Numbered from the stretch's first letter, positions 1-9,994 are shown. The stretch: DNA of 64,000 nt from Campylobacter sp. RM16189 (GCF_012978815.1 NZ_LIWR01000002.1:186001-250000), one strand, 5' to 3'. Translations and numbers: made by a program. The notes: generated by a model from the sequence alone, not told the origin.

Positions 1-1383
1 AAATTTGGTATTCCATCTCTTATTGTCTTTTTAGCTGTCGGTATGCTGGCCGGATCTGACGGACTTTTAGGAATTGACTTCACAAATCATAGAGTGGCTC
101 AAGAGATTGGCACCATAGCTCTTATATTCATATTGTATGCCGGTGGTCTTGATACAAATTTTAAATCAGTTAGACCTATAATGGTAAGTGGTATAGTTTT
201 AGCGACTATCGGAGTCATACTAACTGCAGGCACTGTTGCCGTTTTGGCAAGATATCTTTTAAATTTTAGCTGGATGGAAGCATTTTTATTAGGTTCTATT
301 ATCTCATCTACTGATGCAGCGGCGGTATTTGCCATCTTAAGAGCCAAAGGAATTTCGCTTAAAAACAATCTAGGACCGCTTCTTGAGCTAGAGTCAGGCT
401 CAAACGACCCTATGGCGATCTTTCTTACTATGACTATGATTCAAATGATATCTTTATCCACCACTCCGACACCTGCAAATATAGCACTTATACTTGCGGA
501 GCAGTTTTTAATAGGTGGCATATTAGGCTATATATTTGGATTTTTATTGCCATCTATATTTAATAGATTAAGACTCGAGTATTCTGGACTTTATTCGGTA
601 TTTTCGATAGCTTGGGCTTTGCTTATTTACACTATTGTTACAAAGGTTGGTGGAAACGGATTTTTGGCTGTGTATATAGCTGGAATTTTTATAAATAAAA
701 AGGAATTCGCTCATAAAAAGAGTCTTGTCGGATTTCACGATGGTATTGCTTGGACTATGCAGATTGTTGTGTTTTTGACGCTAGGTTTACTTGTATTTCC
801 CTCAGAGCTTCCGTCTGTAGCATTTATGGGTTTTATAATAGCTTTATGGTTGATGTTTGTTGCTAGACCTGTGGGCGTATTTATATCCCTTCTGTTTTCA
901 AAATATAATATCAAAGAGAAAATTTTCATCTCATGGGTTGGTCTTAGAGGAGTTGTACCCATAGTGCTTGCTACATATCCTTATGGAAGTAATTTGCCAA
1001 ATTCAAATTTAATATTTAATACTATCTTTTTCGTGGTCCTGATATCTTTGGCTGTTCAAGGTGCTACTCTTGAATTTTCAGCGGTAAAATGTGGAGTTAA
1101 AGACGATGATGAGGTTGAAGAAGCTGAGGCATCGAACTTACCAATTTTTTATCATACATTAAGACAATACACTATACATTTTGGCTCGGAAATCATCGAG
1201 AAAAACCTAGCGGAACTTGAGTTGCCAAGTGATTTTCTTATCCTGCTTATAAAACGCAAGGGCGAATACATCAAGCCTACAGGCTCATCGGTATTTGAAG
1301 AGGGTGATTTATTGCTCATTCAATGCGAAGATGAAAACAAATACAACGAAATTTTAAAAACTTATTTTGTTCCGCAGAATTAG
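1..1383 (+). CDS. Cation/proton antiporter, NhaP2/CvrA-like (5' end outside window)
   Basis: Membrane antiporter that exchanges K+ or Na+ for protons. The reading frame is open from base 1, so the true start lies upstream. About ten hydrophobic helices are followed by a cytoplasmic tail from about base 1120. The segment around bases 394-420 reads LESGSNDPMA, which carries the Asn-Asp pair expected in the ion site of CPA1-type NhaP antiporters. The tail ends in a TrkA-C-like (RCK_C) domain with EEGDLLLIQ near the C-terminus, which in this family binds a regulatory ligand. There is no further CorC/HlyC-like module as in the longer E. coli CvrA. Family call is firm; the ion preferred (K+ or Na+) is inference. 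Confidence 0.88.
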   Translation, partial: KFGIPSLIVFLAVGMLAGSDGLLGIDFTNHRVAQEIGTIALIFILYAGGLDTNFKSVRPIMVSGIVLATIGVILTAGTVAVLARYLLNFSWMEAFLLGSIISSTDAAAVFAILRAKGISLKNNLGPLLELESGSNDPMAIFLTMTMIQMISLSTTPTPANIALILAEQFLIGGILGYIFGFLLPSIFNRLRLEYSGLYSVFSIAWALLIYTIVTKVGGNGFLAVYIAGIFINKKEFAHKKSLVGFHDGIAWTMQIVVFLTLGLLVFPSELPSVAFMGFIIALWLMFVARPVGVFISLLFSKYNIKEKIFISWVGLRGVVPIVLATYPYGSNLPNSNLIFNTIFFVVLISLAVQGATLEFSAVKCGVKDDDEVEEAEASNLPIFYHTLRQYTIHFGSEIIEKNLAELELPSDFLILLIKRKGEYIKPTGSSVFEEGDLLLIQCEDENKYNEILKTYFVPQN

Positions 1384-1468
1384 AATTTTAGATACATTTC
1401 AATTCTGGTTAAATTTCTCAATGGAATATTATTGTCTAAAGTTAAATTTTATTGGAGCAAATTTTACA

Positions 1469-2062
1469 TCATTTGTTTTTTAAAAATTGTTTTATTTCAA
1501 TATCACCTTTCTCTCCAACAAAACCACAACTTTTGCCACCATTTTTCCCTATAGTAGCTTTATGTATTTCATTAAATACCATTCCATAAGGAATATAAAT
1601 TTCATAGGCTTTTGCAACTAAATTATCTTTATTGTCTAAAATATTATATTTATGATGCTTTGAAATTTTGTTCGAAAATTTCTCATTGCTTGATAAAATA
1701 CGAAATTTTTCTACATCATCTTTAGTATAATCGTTATCCAAAACAACAACCCCATAATCTTTTTGAATATTACATTTGTATTGGTATGTTATAAAAAATC
1801 TAGCATCGTCAAAATTTATAACAGCAAGAAACAGAACTACCCATAATATAATTTCCTTATTAAATTTGATATTTTTTCTATGAAATATTGATAAAAATAT
1901 TGGCATAATAAATATTGGAAATATTAGCAATGTTGTTGAAATAATTACACATGTTAGTATTGATACAAATTTTAGTATTTTATTTAAATTTGACAAATAA
2001 ATTTGATTTATCACTACAGCCCAAGCAAAAGAAATTATAAGTATTAAAATAATAGCTAGCAT
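1469..2062 (-). CDS. Hypothetical membrane protein, 197 aa
   Basis: I do not recognise this protein. The first 90 or so residues form about three hydrophobic segments (residues 1-20, 32-57 and 70-88); the rest is a lysine-rich soluble part with a final KGDIEIKQFL stretch. A GGAAG ribosome binding site lies just upstream of the ATG. It stands alone, convergent with the antiporter gene and in tandem with but separated from metY, and its sequence is visibly more AT-rich than its neighbours, which suggests an accessory gene. No function is assigned. Confidence 0.6.
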   Translation of the reverse strand: MLAIILILIISFAWAVVINQIYLSNLNKILKFVSILTCVIISTTLLIFPIFIMPIFLSIFHRKNIKFNKEIILWVVLFLAVINFDDARFFITYQYKCNIQKDYGVVVLDNDYTKDDVEKFRILSSNEKFSNKISKHHKYNILDNKDNLVAKAYEIYIPYGMVFNEIHKATIGKNGGKSCGFVGEKGDIEIKQFLKNK

Positions 2063-2199
2063 TTACGCTCTTCCATTTTTAGTGATGTATATTGTTGGAC
2101 ATTATTTTATAAAAACTAACAAATAGTTTTAAGATTATAAAATTTATATTTGTAATTATAGCTTGTTTTTAAGATTAAAATGAAAGATTAGCTAAAAGT

Positions 2200-2219
2200 G
2201 AGAGAGCATAAACTCTCTC
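2200..2219 (-). terminator. Hairpin downstream of metY
   Basis: Seven-base stem GAGAGAG/CTCTCTC around a 6-nt loop, 15 nt beyond the metY stop codon. The U-tract on the minus strand is short (CTTTTAG), so intrinsic termination is plausible rather than certain. Confidence 0.45.
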
Positions 2220-2233
2220 GTAAATTTTTAAGA

Positions 2234-3508
2234 TTAAGCTTCTAAAGCTTGTTTTAGATCTTCGATTAGATCATCAGCGTCTTCTATGCCTATGCTTAGG
2301 CGGATAAGTCCTGCAGGCACTCCGATCTTAGCTAGTTCGCTAGGCGGAATTTGCTGGTGCGTAGTTGATGCGGGGTGAGTGATGATAGATTTAGAATCAC
2401 CGATATTAACAACAATGCTAAAAATTTTAACCCTATCAAGCACTGTTTTAGCTCGCTCAAAGCTATCAACCTCAAAGCAAAGTAGTCCGCTTGCCATGCC
2501 GCCGTCAAAATATTTTTGAGCTCTTTCATATCCTACGTCGTTTTTGAGCCCTGGATATGTGACACTCTTAACCGCTTCGTGAGAATTTAAAAACTCAGCG
2601 ATTTTTAATGTATTATCAGAGTGTTTTTTCATACGAAGAGCAAGCGTCTCAAGCCCTTGTATGAGCTGCCAAGAGTTAAATGGTGAAATCGTAGCGCCTA
2701 TATCGCGTATAAGCGAAAGCCTCATCCTAAGCGTATAGATGTCAAAACTCTCGGCAAGTTCTGCATATATGAGTCCGTGATAGCTCTCGTCAGGTCCGTT
2801 AAAGTGCGCGTATCTGGCGCTTGAAACTATCTTTGAGTTTAGCTCTTTGCTGGCTATCACGGCACCTGCTATGCTTAGCCCTTGACCGCTCATGTATTTG
2901 CTTGCGCTATGCACTACGACATCCACGCCTTGTTCTATAGGGCGAAGTAGGATCGGTGTAGGCACGGTGTTATCGGCTATGGTTATGATGCCGTGTTTAT
3001 TTGCGATAGCGACTATTTTTTCGATATTTGGGATGGCGATTTGCGGATTTGAGAGCGTTTCAAAAAATATCGCCCTAGTTTTGCCATCTATCAACTTTTC
3101 AAGATCGTCCGCGCTGTCGCTATCAAAGGCTCTTGCTTCTATGCCAAATCTTTTTAGCGTGTGGTGAAACAAAGTGTTTGAGCCGCCGTAAATTTTCTTA
3201 GCTACGATGATGTTTTCGCCTGCTGCTGCGATGTTTGCAACCGCGTAAAATATAGCAGCCTGTCCGCTTGCCGTAGCTATAGCAGCCGCGCCGTTTTCAA
3301 GAGCTGCAAGTCTAGCTTCAAAAATATCTGTCGTAGGGTTGTTTAGTCTTGTGTAAATCGGTCCAAGTTCGGCTAGTGCAAAACGATTTGCCGCAGTCTC
3401 GGCAGTGCCAAAATCATAAGCCGTAGTTTGGTAAAGAGGTACCGCCATCGAGCCTGTGCCGATTTTGGTGTCGTAGCCAAAGTGCGTGGCAATGGTTTCT
3501 TGTTTCAT
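2234..3508 (-). CDS. metY: O-acetylhomoserine sulfhydrylase (aminocarboxypropyltransferase)
   Basis: PLP enzyme of methionine synthesis that replaces the acetyl group of O-acetylhomoserine with sulfide to make homocysteine. The 424-aa length fits the MetY branch of the Cys/Met metabolism PLP family (cystathionine synthases are about 380 aa). The cofactor lysine is K204 in SASKYMSGQG and the Asp that contacts the pyridine nitrogen is D179 in IADNT. An AAGG ribosome binding site precedes the ATG at 3508, and a TGTATAAT -10 box lies 33 nt upstream. It is monocistronic; no metX is in the window. MetB-type cystathionine synthase is the less likely alternative. Confidence 0.93.
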   Translation of the reverse strand: MKQETIATHFGYDTKIGTGSMAVPLYQTTAYDFGTAETAANRFALAELGPIYTRLNNPTTDIFEARLAALENGAAAIATASGQAAIFYAVANIAAAGENIIVAKKIYGGSNTLFHHTLKRFGIEARAFDSDSADDLEKLIDGKTRAIFFETLSNPQIAIPNIEKIVAIANKHGIITIADNTVPTPILLRPIEQGVDVVVHSASKYMSGQGLSIAGAVIASKELNSKIVSSARYAHFNGPDESYHGLIYAELAESFDIYTLRMRLSLIRDIGATISPFNSWQLIQGLETLALRMKKHSDNTLKIAEFLNSHEAVKSVTYPGLKNDVGYERAQKYFDGGMASGLLCFEVDSFERAKTVLDRVKIFSIVVNIGDSKSIITHPASTTHQQIPPSELAKIGVPAGLIRLSIGIEDADDLIEDLKQALEA

Positions 3509-3540
3509 TGTTTGCCTTTATGATAGATTTAAATTTCGGT

Positions 3541-3546
3541 ATTATA
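3541..3546 (-). promoter_or_regulatory. -10 box of metY
   Basis: On the minus strand the sequence reads TGTATAAT, an extended -10 element. No clear -35 box is visible, which is usual for Campylobacter sigma-70 promoters. Confidence 0.5.
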
Positions 3547-3627
3547 CAGATAAAAAGGTTACATTTTATTAATGCGGCGGCTTTAAACGCTAAATTTTAG
3601 CTTGAAATTTGCAAGATAAAAGTAGGG

Positions 3628-3633
3628 TATAAT
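3628..3633 (+). promoter_or_regulatory. -10 box for the HAD phosphatase pair
   Basis: TATAAT at 3628-3633 predicts transcription from about 3640. This argues against a start codon at 3633 and supports the ATG at 3657 for the next gene. Confidence 0.5.
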
Positions 3634-3656
3634 TGCACTTTGATTTGGAGAGTAAG

Positions 3657-3992
3657 ATGAACACTGTAGGATATGATAAATTTAAGCGTGTAAAATATCT
3701 GCGCGGGCTTGAAAAATTTGCAAAATCAGCCATAAATGGGCTTAAAAGAGAGGATTATGACGAGGAGCAGTTTAGAGTAAGAGTGGCTAATAATGCTGAA
3801 ATTTTAGCTAAAATCGAGCCTGTATATCTTGACTCGGCATATTCAAAAGCGCTTGAAAAATTTGTAAATTTAATCATAGCAAATAATGACAGAAACGAGC
3901 TTTTAGACGCTGCAAATTCGCTTGAGAAGCTAAAAAACTCTAAAACATATAAAAAAGATAAGCATAAAAATAGATACAAGGATGAAGATTGA
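3657..3992 (+). CDS. Conserved hypothetical protein, 111 aa
   Basis: Small, highly charged, probably helical cytoplasmic protein with a lysine-rich tail (KTYKKDKHKNRYKDED). The frame could be extended to a TTG at 3633, but that codon overlaps the -10 box; the ATG at 3657 is preceded by TTGGAGAG and is chosen. Its stop overlaps the TTG start of the HAD gene by 4 nt, so the two are probably translated together. From memory the pair resembles Cj1232-Cj1233 of C. jejuni. Function unknown. Confidence 0.72.
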   Translation: MNTVGYDKFKRVKYLRGLEKFAKSAINGLKREDYDEEQFRVRVANNAEILAKIEPVYLDSAYSKALEKFVNLIIANNDRNELLDAANSLEKLKNSKTYKKDKHKNRYKDED

Positions 3993-4612
3993 AAACGATA
4001 ATTTTTGATATGGACGGCACTCTCATAGATAGCTCAAAAGCGATTTGCGTGACGGTTAATGAGGTTCGCAGAGAGCTTGGGTTTGATAGCGATTTGGCTG
4101 AGGATTTTATAGTTAAAGCGATAAATGAAATTGGGCGAGATCTCGGCAAAGAATTTTACGGACTAAACGTCATAAATTCAAAGCTAAGAGATGGTTTTGA
4201 GACTAAATTTAAGATAAATTACGACAGATACGCAAGGGCTTATGAGGGCGTAGAAGAGCTGCTTAAAAAGTGCGTGGAGGCAAACTATTTTGTAGCACTT
4301 GCCAGTAATGCACCGCAAGAAACCCTAAACGATATTTTAGTAAAAAATAATATTTATAAATATTTTAATCATATCATTGGAGCCAGTAAAGATGTACCGC
4401 AAAAGCCTGATCCGACTATGATAAATTTAGTTAAAGAGATGGCTGGATTTGATAAGGTTTTGTTTGTCGGAGATAGTCATAAAGATGAGCTTGCAGCCAA
4501 TGGTGCCAAAGTAGAGTATATAAATGTATGCTGGGGATTTGGTAGCGAAAGTAAGAGCGCAGTCAATATATACGATATAGAAAAAGCTTGGCAATATATC
4601 GAATCTTTGTAA
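3989..4612 (+). CDS. HAD superfamily phosphatase, phosphoglycolate phosphatase-like
   Basis: 207-aa haloacid dehalogenase hydrolase. Motif I is FDMDGTLID with the nucleophile D7 and acid/base D9; motif II is the Ser in ALASNAP; motif III is the Lys in QKPDP; motif IV is VGDSHKDELAA with the metal-binding aspartates. A helical cap of about 100 residues sits between motifs I and II, as in Gph-type enzymes. It starts at TTG 3989, overlapping the previous stop (TTGA). The substrate cannot be told from sequence; phosphoglycolate or another small sugar phosphate is likely. Confidence 0.82.
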   Translation: MKTIIFDMDGTLIDSSKAICVTVNEVRRELGFDSDLAEDFIVKAINEIGRDLGKEFYGLNVINSKLRDGFETKFKINYDRYARAYEGVEELLKKCVEANYFVALASNAPQETLNDILVKNNIYKYFNHIIGASKDVPQKPDPTMINLVKEMAGFDKVLFVGDSHKDELAANGAKVEYINVCWGFGSESKSAVNIYDIEKAWQYIESL

Positions 4613-4999
4613 TAACTACATAAAATAATACATATAAAAATACAAATTATTTTACATATAAATTCAGCTTAAAATATAGTAAAATTAAGCTGAATTTAAA
4701 TATTTGTATCTTTAAAATTTAAAAAATTTAAATCTAAATTTCTTGGCTAAAAATCCTTTTTTAATTTCAAATTTTACTTTGGCACTGTACTTAAAAATGC
4801 TTATCTGGATTTAAAATTTACTCTGGCACCTTGTAAAAAATATCAAAATTTAGTTTTAAATTTTACAGCTTATTTTTAGACATTAATATTATTTAATATT
4901 ATTTTATTTTAATATACTCATAAATCAAAAGCCTGTTTTATAATCAAAATGAAAGTTTGTTTGGCTATAATAAATTTAAAATTTATTTAAAGGAAATTT
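4613..4999. other. AT-rich intergenic region, 387 bp
   Basis: No credible reading frame or RNA gene is seen. It holds a 13-bp inverted repeat at 4660-4697 near the HAD gene, two imperfect copies of an AAATTTACTYTGGCAC-like sequence near 4769 and 4813, and a long AT-rich stretch before the DUF2018 gene. Confidence 0.6.
4660..4697 (+). terminator. Probable terminator after the HAD gene
   Basis: Perfect 13-bp stem AAATTCAGCTTAA / TTAAGCTGAATTT with a 12-nt AT loop, 48 nt after the HAD stop codon. Only a weak T-run follows, so it may also protect the transcript's 3' end. Confidence 0.5.
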
Positions 5000-5257
5000 A
5001 TGGATTATGATATCTTTGCTCAAAATCCAAGAGATAAATTTTTTGATATTTTATTTAACGCAAACAGAAATTTAGTAGAGAACGAGACTGAAAAACTACT
5101 TGAAAGATTTGTGGCTATGAGCATATATTGCGAGCGTAACGGATTTGATGAAATTCAGCAAAACGCATTCATAGCGCAAAATCAAACTGAAATTCATGAA
5201 GGCTTAAATGATATTTACATCGGACTTAGTGGGGATATTTTAAGTCAAAATGAGTAA
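5000..5257 (+). CDS. DUF2018 family protein
   Basis: 85-aa acidic helical protein. The opening NPRDKFFDILFNANRNLVE and the TEKLLERFVAM segment are those of the DUF2018 family known from Campylobacter and Helicobacter (HP0242-type small helical dimer). An AAAGGAAATTT ribosome binding site precedes the ATG. Its end overlaps the next start by 8 nt, and it heads the run DUF2018, exported protein, polyprenyl synthase, hemA, proS, which I recall in the same order in C. jejuni. Biochemical role unknown. Confidence 0.8.
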   Translation: MDYDIFAQNPRDKFFDILFNANRNLVENETEKLLERFVAMSIYCERNGFDEIQQNAFIAQNQTEIHEGLNDIYIGLSGDILSQNE

Positions 5258-5675
5258 AATACTCTCTGTTTTTTTTATGTTTTTTTTAGCCTTTGCAAAT
5301 GCCGTTGATTTAGGCTTTAGCGAACAACATTTGTTTGAGCTTAAAAAGGATGAGTGGGCGAGAGTTTTTGTGACGGAAAAAGGCACTAGCGATCGCGATA
5401 GCTTTGACTTTAGATGGACGCTGTTTGATAACACAAATATCATCGTTCATACTAGATACAGAAACTATCCAAGACAGCTTGTTATGTCTCTTAGGCGTGG
5501 TTTGAGTCTGTATAAACAGAGCTTAATACCAGATTTTAGACAGCCTCCGATGGATATTGCATGGCTATATCTTGAATTTGAAAATTTTAAAGATGGCAAA
5601 GGTTTTTTTAAAGTTTATATAAAAGATGATCAAAAACGTCTTGACGTAGAATTTTTAGATCCTGTAAAGAGGTAG
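5250..5675 (+). CDS. Exported hypothetical protein, 141 aa
   Basis: Begins with a signal peptide (MSKILSVFFMFFLAFANA, likely cut after ANA), so the mature protein of about 123 residues should be periplasmic. The rest is beta-rich with several aromatic residues and no motif that I can name. It overlaps the DUF2018 gene by 8 nt and ends 5 nt before the polyprenyl synthase. It matches in size and place the exported protein Cj0540 of C. jejuni. Function unknown. Confidence 0.78.
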   Translation: MSKILSVFFMFFLAFANAVDLGFSEQHLFELKKDEWARVFVTEKGTSDRDSFDFRWTLFDNTNIIVHTRYRNYPRQLVMSLRRGLSLYKQSLIPDFRQPPMDIAWLYLEFENFKDGKGFFKVYIKDDQKRLDVEFLDPVKR

Positions 5676-5680
5676 TTAGT

Positions 5681-6574
5681 ATGGATAAAATTGATGAAAT
5701 AATGTATCAATTTATAGATGAGCTTGGATACGACCGAGCTAGTGAAATTTTTAGGAATGTTAGCTCAGGTAAAAAGCTTAGATCAAAGTTGCTTTTAAAA
5801 ATTGTCGGAGAGAGTGAGGAGAGCCTGAGGTTGTGCGCTATAATAGAGCTTATACACCTTGCAAGCTTGCTTCATGATGATGTGATAGACAATTCTGATA
5901 CAAGGCGAGGCAAGCCTAGTATAAATGCTACTTTTGGTACAAAAAGAGCCATAATGCTAGGCGATATACTATATTCTAAAGGTTTTTACGAACTATCCAA
6001 ATTTGACCCAAAAATAGCTCAAAATATCTCAGATGCAGTCTGCAAACTAAGTATAGGCGAGATGATGGATGTGGAGCTATCTAGAGATTTTAATACCGAT
6101 AAAGAGGCTTATCGCACCATGATTTACTATAAAACCGCAGTGCTTATAGAGGCTACTGCTGCGGTAGGTGCAAATTTGACTGGGCTTGATGAGGAAAAAT
6201 TTAGAAATTATGGTAAAAATTTGGGATTAGCTTTTCAGCTAGTCGATGATATTTTAGATATTACTCAAGATGCCCAAACTTTGGGTAAGCCTAATCTAAG
6301 TGATTTAAAAGAGGGCAAAGTAACTCTTCCATATATCTATCTTTATGAAAATTTAGGTGATGAGGATAGAGGAAGGCTTATGAATCTTTTTAAAGCGGAG
6401 CTAAACAGTGCTCAAATTGATTGGGTGAAATCTAAAATGTCTAGAACCAGCTCTATAGAACGCTCGATAAAAGAGGCCAAAGAGCTTGGTAAAAAGGCTT
6501 TAGAAAGCATAGCTCAATACAATATAAGCGAGCTTGATCATATAGTTAATAGTATGATCGATAGGGAATTTTAA
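5681..6574 (+). CDS. Polyprenyl diphosphate synthase
   Basis: Adds isopentenyl units to an allylic diphosphate to make the isoprenoid side chain, here probably that of menaquinone. The 297-aa sequence holds the first Asp-rich motif DDVID (residues 66-70) followed by TRRGKP, and the second, VDDILD (188-193). The KKLRSK element at 31-36 is the diphosphate-binding region. Product chain length cannot be read with certainty; a hexaprenyl product would fit Campylobacter MK-6, while a short-chain (farnesyl or geranylgeranyl) enzyme is the alternative. The stop overlaps hemA by 1 nt. Confidence 0.87.
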   Translation: MDKIDEIMYQFIDELGYDRASEIFRNVSSGKKLRSKLLLKIVGESEESLRLCAIIELIHLASLLHDDVIDNSDTRRGKPSINATFGTKRAIMLGDILYSKGFYELSKFDPKIAQNISDAVCKLSIGEMMDVELSRDFNTDKEAYRTMIYYKTAVLIEATAAVGANLTGLDEEKFRNYGKNLGLAFQLVDDILDITQDAQTLGKPNLSDLKEGKVTLPYIYLYENLGDEDRGRLMNLFKAELNSAQIDWVKSKMSRTSSIERSIKEAKELGKKALESIAQYNISELDHIVNSMIDREF

Positions 6575-7866
6575 TGCATTATACAAGCGTAAGTTTTACA
6601 CATAAAAATACTGATATTTCAGTTAGAGAGAGGCTTTCGTTTTCTAATATAGAGAGAAAGACAGAAATTTTAAGGCTCTTAAATTCAAGCCAAAATATTA
6701 ATGAATGTATGGTTTTAAATACCTGCAATAGAGTCGAAATTATCGCTAGCGTAAAGGAGATAGAGGGAGCTAGTAAGCATATAATATCCTGTATATCTCT
6801 GCTTTGCGGTATAGATTATGAGGAGCTTTACACTAGAGCCGATATATATGAAGATAACGGGGCTATTCACCATTTATTCGCCGTAGCAAGCTCTCTTGAT
6901 AGCTTAGTTATAGGCGAGACTCAGATAGCAGGACAATTAAAAGAGGCTTTTAGATTCGCTTACGCAAACGGAAATTGCGGAATGAAGCTTGGTAGAGCCA
7001 TAGAAGCCGCTTTTAAGTGTGCTGCAGAGGTTAGAAATAAGACTGAAATTTCTAAAAATCCAGTATCTGTTTCAAGCGTGGCGGCTCAAAAAGCAAAAGA
7101 GATGTTTGACGGAAATATCAATGGAATGGTTGCTGTAATAGTAGGTGCTGGAGAGATGGCTGAGCTTGCCGCAAAGCATATCATAAGTAGCGGTGCCAGA
7201 GTAATAGTGATCGGCAGAAATATCGATAAGGCAAAGGCTTTAGCCATGTCTTTAGGTGATAATAACGAATATGATTCTATTGAAAATTTAAAAGATTATA
7301 TCAATAAATATCAGCTTATATTCTCAGCTACGGCTTCGCCATATCCTGTAATACTTGATTCGATGATAGAAAAAAGAGAGTTTGATAGATATTTTTTTGA
7401 TATCGCCGTACCTAGAGATATAGCTGTAACTCCTAGTGAAAATATTAAAATTTATGCAGTCGATGATCTAAAGGAGATCGTGAGTAGAAATTTAGCTCTC
7501 AGAGAGGAACAGGCGCAGATAGCTTATACTATCGTAGGAAGAAATACGACACACTTCTTTAGACACCTTAGAGAGCTTGCTATAACTCCTGTGATAAAGG
7601 GAATTAGAGAGCAGGCTAAGGAGTGCGCTCAAAAAGAGCTTGAAAAGGCTATCAAAAAGGGGTATTTAAAGCATAGCGATCATGATGAAGCATATAAGCT
7701 GATTCATCAAGTTTTTAAGGCATTTTTACATGCGCCAACTATGAAATTAAAATCTTTGGCTGATGATAGCAACTCTGAAAATATAATAAAATTTACAAAA
7801 AATGTCTTTGATATAAAGAACCACACACATATTGAGGATGGCGAATTTGAATGGGAGAGTGAGTAG
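6574..7866 (+). CDS. hemA: Glutamyl-tRNA reductase
   Basis: First enzyme of the C5 haem pathway: reduces glutamyl-tRNA to glutamate-1-semialdehyde with NADPH. The catalytic cysteine is C51 in [10 protein letters not shown], the second active-site segment is [18 protein letters not shown] (101-118), the NADPH fold begins at [10 protein letters not shown], and a C-terminal dimerisation helix region ends the 430 aa. The start overlaps the previous stop (TAATG). hemC lies four genes downstream, so this run supplies part of tetrapyrrole synthesis. Confidence 0.96.
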   Translation: MHYTSVSFTHKNTDISVRERLSFSNIERKTEILRLLNSSQNINECMVLNTCNRVEIIASVKEIEGASKHIISCISLLCGIDYEELYTRADIYEDNGAIHHLFAVASSLDSLVIGETQIAGQLKEAFRFAYANGNCGMKLGRAIEAAFKCAAEVRNKTEISKNPVSVSSVAAQKAKEMFDGNINGMVAVIVGAGEMAELAAKHIISSGARVIVIGRNIDKAKALAMSLGDNNEYDSIENLKDYINKYQLIFSATASPYPVILDSMIEKREFDRYFFDIAVPRDIAVTPSENIKIYAVDDLKEIVSRNLALREEQAQIAYTIVGRNTTHFFRHLRELAITPVIKGIREQAKECAQKELEKAIKKGYLKHSDHDEAYKLIHQVFKAFLHAPTMKLKSLADDSNSENIIKFTKNVFDIKNHTHIEDGEFEWESE

Positions 7867-9569
7867 TGAGATTTTCTAGACTTTATGTACCGACTTTGAA
7901 AGAGGCTCCAAAGGATGCTAGCTTGCCGAGTCATAAATTTTTGTTAAGAGCGGGATTTATAGAGCAAACCGGAAGTGGGCTTTATAACTTTTTGCCACTT
8001 GGTAAAATCGTGCTTGATAAGATAAGAAACGTAGTAAAAGATGAGATGGATAACGCCGGAGCTCAAGAGGTAACGATGAGTGTTGTTACTGCTGGTGAAC
8101 TATGGAAAGAGAGCGGACGATTTGATGTGTTTGGTAAGGAGCTTTTGAGATTTAAAGATCGTAAAGACAATGATTTTGTAATAAGTCCTACCAACGAAGA
8201 GGCTGTAGTGGCTCTTGTGCGTGGCAAAATTACTAGCTACAAGCAGCTGCCGCTAAATTTGTATCAGATTAATACTAAATTTAGAGATGAGGCCAGACCG
8301 CGCTTTGGACTGCTTAGAGGGCGAGAATTTTTGATGAAAGATGCTTATAGCTTCCACGCTAACGAAGAGGATTTAAAGCGCGAATTTGATCTCATGGAAG
8401 AGACTTACTCGAGAATTTTTACTCGCTTGGGGCTAAATTTCCGTGCGGTTGAGGCAGATAGCGGAGCTATCGGAGGAAGCGGAAGCAAGGAATTTATGGT
8501 TCTAGCAGATAACGGAGAGGATGATATATTGGTGTGCTCTTGCTGTAAATATGCGGCAAATATAGAAGCTGCAAAGAGAAAAAAGCGTAGCTGTGACGCC
8601 GAGCGACCAGAGGCTGATGCGAGTAAATTTTACACTCCTAACGCAAAGAGTATCAAAGATATAGCGGAATTTTTTAGAGTTAGCGAGTTTTACACGATAA
8701 AAGCGGTGATAAAAAAGGCTATTTATAAAGATGAAGAAAAGGTTGTGGTCTTTTTCATCCGCGGCGATGACGAGCTTCAAGAGGTTAAGGCGACCAACGC
8801 ATGCGGTGCGCTTGAGATAACGGACGCTAGTGAAGAAGAGATAAGCAAAGCCGGTCTTGTAGCAGGATTTTGCGGACCGGTTGGGCTTCATGGCGTGGAG
8901 TTTTTTATAGATAGAGAGCTTGAGGGCGAAACTCAGATGATATGCGGTGCAAACGAGAAAGACTACCACTTCGTAGGAGTTAGCGTTACTAACTTTAATA
9001 GTGACCGCTTTAAAGACCTTTTAGCCGTAAAAGAGGGCGATAGATGTCTGCACTGTGGCGGGAAACTCAGCGTTAGCAAAGGCATTGAAGTTGGGCACAT
9101 CTTTCAGCTTGGACAGAAGTATTCAGCCGCGATGAATGCAACCTTCCTTGATGAAAACGGCAAAGCAAAGCCGTTTTATATGGGTTGCTACGGCATAGGC
9201 GTTAGTAGGCTGGTTGCCGTGATGTGCGAAGCTAGTCACGATGATAAGGGCTGCATCTGGAAAAAGGAGTGCGCACCGTTTGACGTGCATATAATCATCT
9301 CAAATTTAAAAGATGAGGTCGGAGTAAAATTTGCAAACGAGCTTTACGGCGAGCTTAGAAGCTTTGGCATTTCAGCTTTGCTTGATGATAGAAATGAGAG
9401 ATTTGGCGTTAAGATGAGCGAATTTGAGCTTATCGGAATTCCTTACGGAGTAGTCGTTGGCAAGGGGCTTGAAAAAGGCGAAGTTGAGTTTGTAAGGCGT
9501 GCAAGTTTAGAAAAAACTTCGGTTCATAAAGATCAAATTTTAGCCAAGGTCAAAGAGGCGCTATGCTAA
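7866..9569 (+). CDS. proS: Prolyl-tRNA synthetase
   Basis: Class II aminoacyl-tRNA synthetase charging tRNA-Pro. 567 aa is the usual length of the bacterial type that carries an editing domain between motifs 2 and 3; that insertion is seen from about residue 225 to 385. Motif 2 lies in [18 protein letters not shown], motif 3 in [13 protein letters not shown], and an anticodon-binding domain ends the protein. It starts with GTG in a TAGTG overlap with hemA, and its last 7 nt overlap fxsA. Confidence 0.96.
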   Translation: MRFSRLYVPTLKEAPKDASLPSHKFLLRAGFIEQTGSGLYNFLPLGKIVLDKIRNVVKDEMDNAGAQEVTMSVVTAGELWKESGRFDVFGKELLRFKDRKDNDFVISPTNEEAVVALVRGKITSYKQLPLNLYQINTKFRDEARPRFGLLRGREFLMKDAYSFHANEEDLKREFDLMEETYSRIFTRLGLNFRAVEADSGAIGGSGSKEFMVLADNGEDDILVCSCCKYAANIEAAKRKKRSCDAERPEADASKFYTPNAKSIKDIAEFFRVSEFYTIKAVIKKAIYKDEEKVVVFFIRGDDELQEVKATNACGALEITDASEEEISKAGLVAGFCGPVGLHGVEFFIDRELEGETQMICGANEKDYHFVGVSVTNFNSDRFKDLLAVKEGDRCLHCGGKLSVSKGIEVGHIFQLGQKYSAAMNATFLDENGKAKPFYMGCYGIGVSRLVAVMCEASHDDKGCIWKKECAPFDVHIIISNLKDEVGVKFANELYGELRSFGISALLDDRNERFGVKMSEFELIGIPYGVVVGKGLEKGEVEFVRRASLEKTSVHKDQILAKVKEALC

Positions 9570-9985
9570 GACTTCTTTTTATGCCCTATGTCGCGATCGA
9601 GGTTATATGCGCTTATTTTTTTATTAGCGAATATGGATTTTTACCTCTTGTTCTAGAGGTTATCGCGACGGCTGTTTTGGGCATGTTTTTTATGTTTCAG
9701 GTTGGATTTTTTCAGCTTATTTCAAGGATCGTATTTCTTAAGCCAAGTGATATTTTTGGAGTGCTGGGTATGCCTATCGGAGGATTTTTTCTATTTATCC
9801 CGGGCGTTGCTACCGACGTGCTTGGCGTGGTCGTCATTATCTTTGCTCTGTTTTCAAATTTAAAAAACCAACCGCTTAAAAAAGAGCGTGAAGGCGAATA
9901 TTATAGTTACAGACGAGAGCATAAGGAGGAAGATGGCGAAATCATAGATGTTGAAGTTGTCGAAGAAGAGCGTAAATATAAATAA
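9563..9985 (+). CDS. fxsA: FxsA family membrane protein
   Basis: 140-aa integral membrane protein of the FxsA family; the E. coli member, in excess, relieves F-plasmid exclusion of phage T7. Three to four hydrophobic helices occupy residues 5-100, with the characteristic [15 protein letters not shown] segment, followed by a charged cytoplasmic tail rich in Glu. It overlaps proS by 7 nt and lies 9 nt before hemC, so it is co-transcribed. The physiological role is not known. Confidence 0.87.
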   Translation: MLRLLFMPYVAIEVICAYFFISEYGFLPLVLEVIATAVLGMFFMFQVGFFQLISRIVFLKPSDIFGVLGMPIGGFFLFIPGVATDVLGVVVIIFALFSNLKNQPLKKEREGEYYSYRREHKEEDGEIIDVEVVEEERKYK

Positions 9986-9994
9986 AGGTAAAAA

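Noticed and set aside
2200..2219. GAGAGAG inverted repeat as an operator
   Set aside because: It lies downstream of metY rather than near a promoter, so a transcript-end hairpin explains it better.
4769..4835. Two imperfect copies of a 16-base word containing TGGCAC
   Set aside because: TGGCAC recalls a sigma-54 -24 element, but neither copy has TTGC at the right distance, and no gene start follows closely.
2158..4960. Two similar segments of about 27 bases (near 2161 and near 4931), both ending AAAATGAAAG
   Set aside because: The match is imperfect and both lie in AT-rich gaps; with only two copies no repeat family or regulatory role can be supported.
8502..8969. A 155-codon minus-strand open frame
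   Set aside because: It is antisense within the editing domain of proS and has no independent signals.
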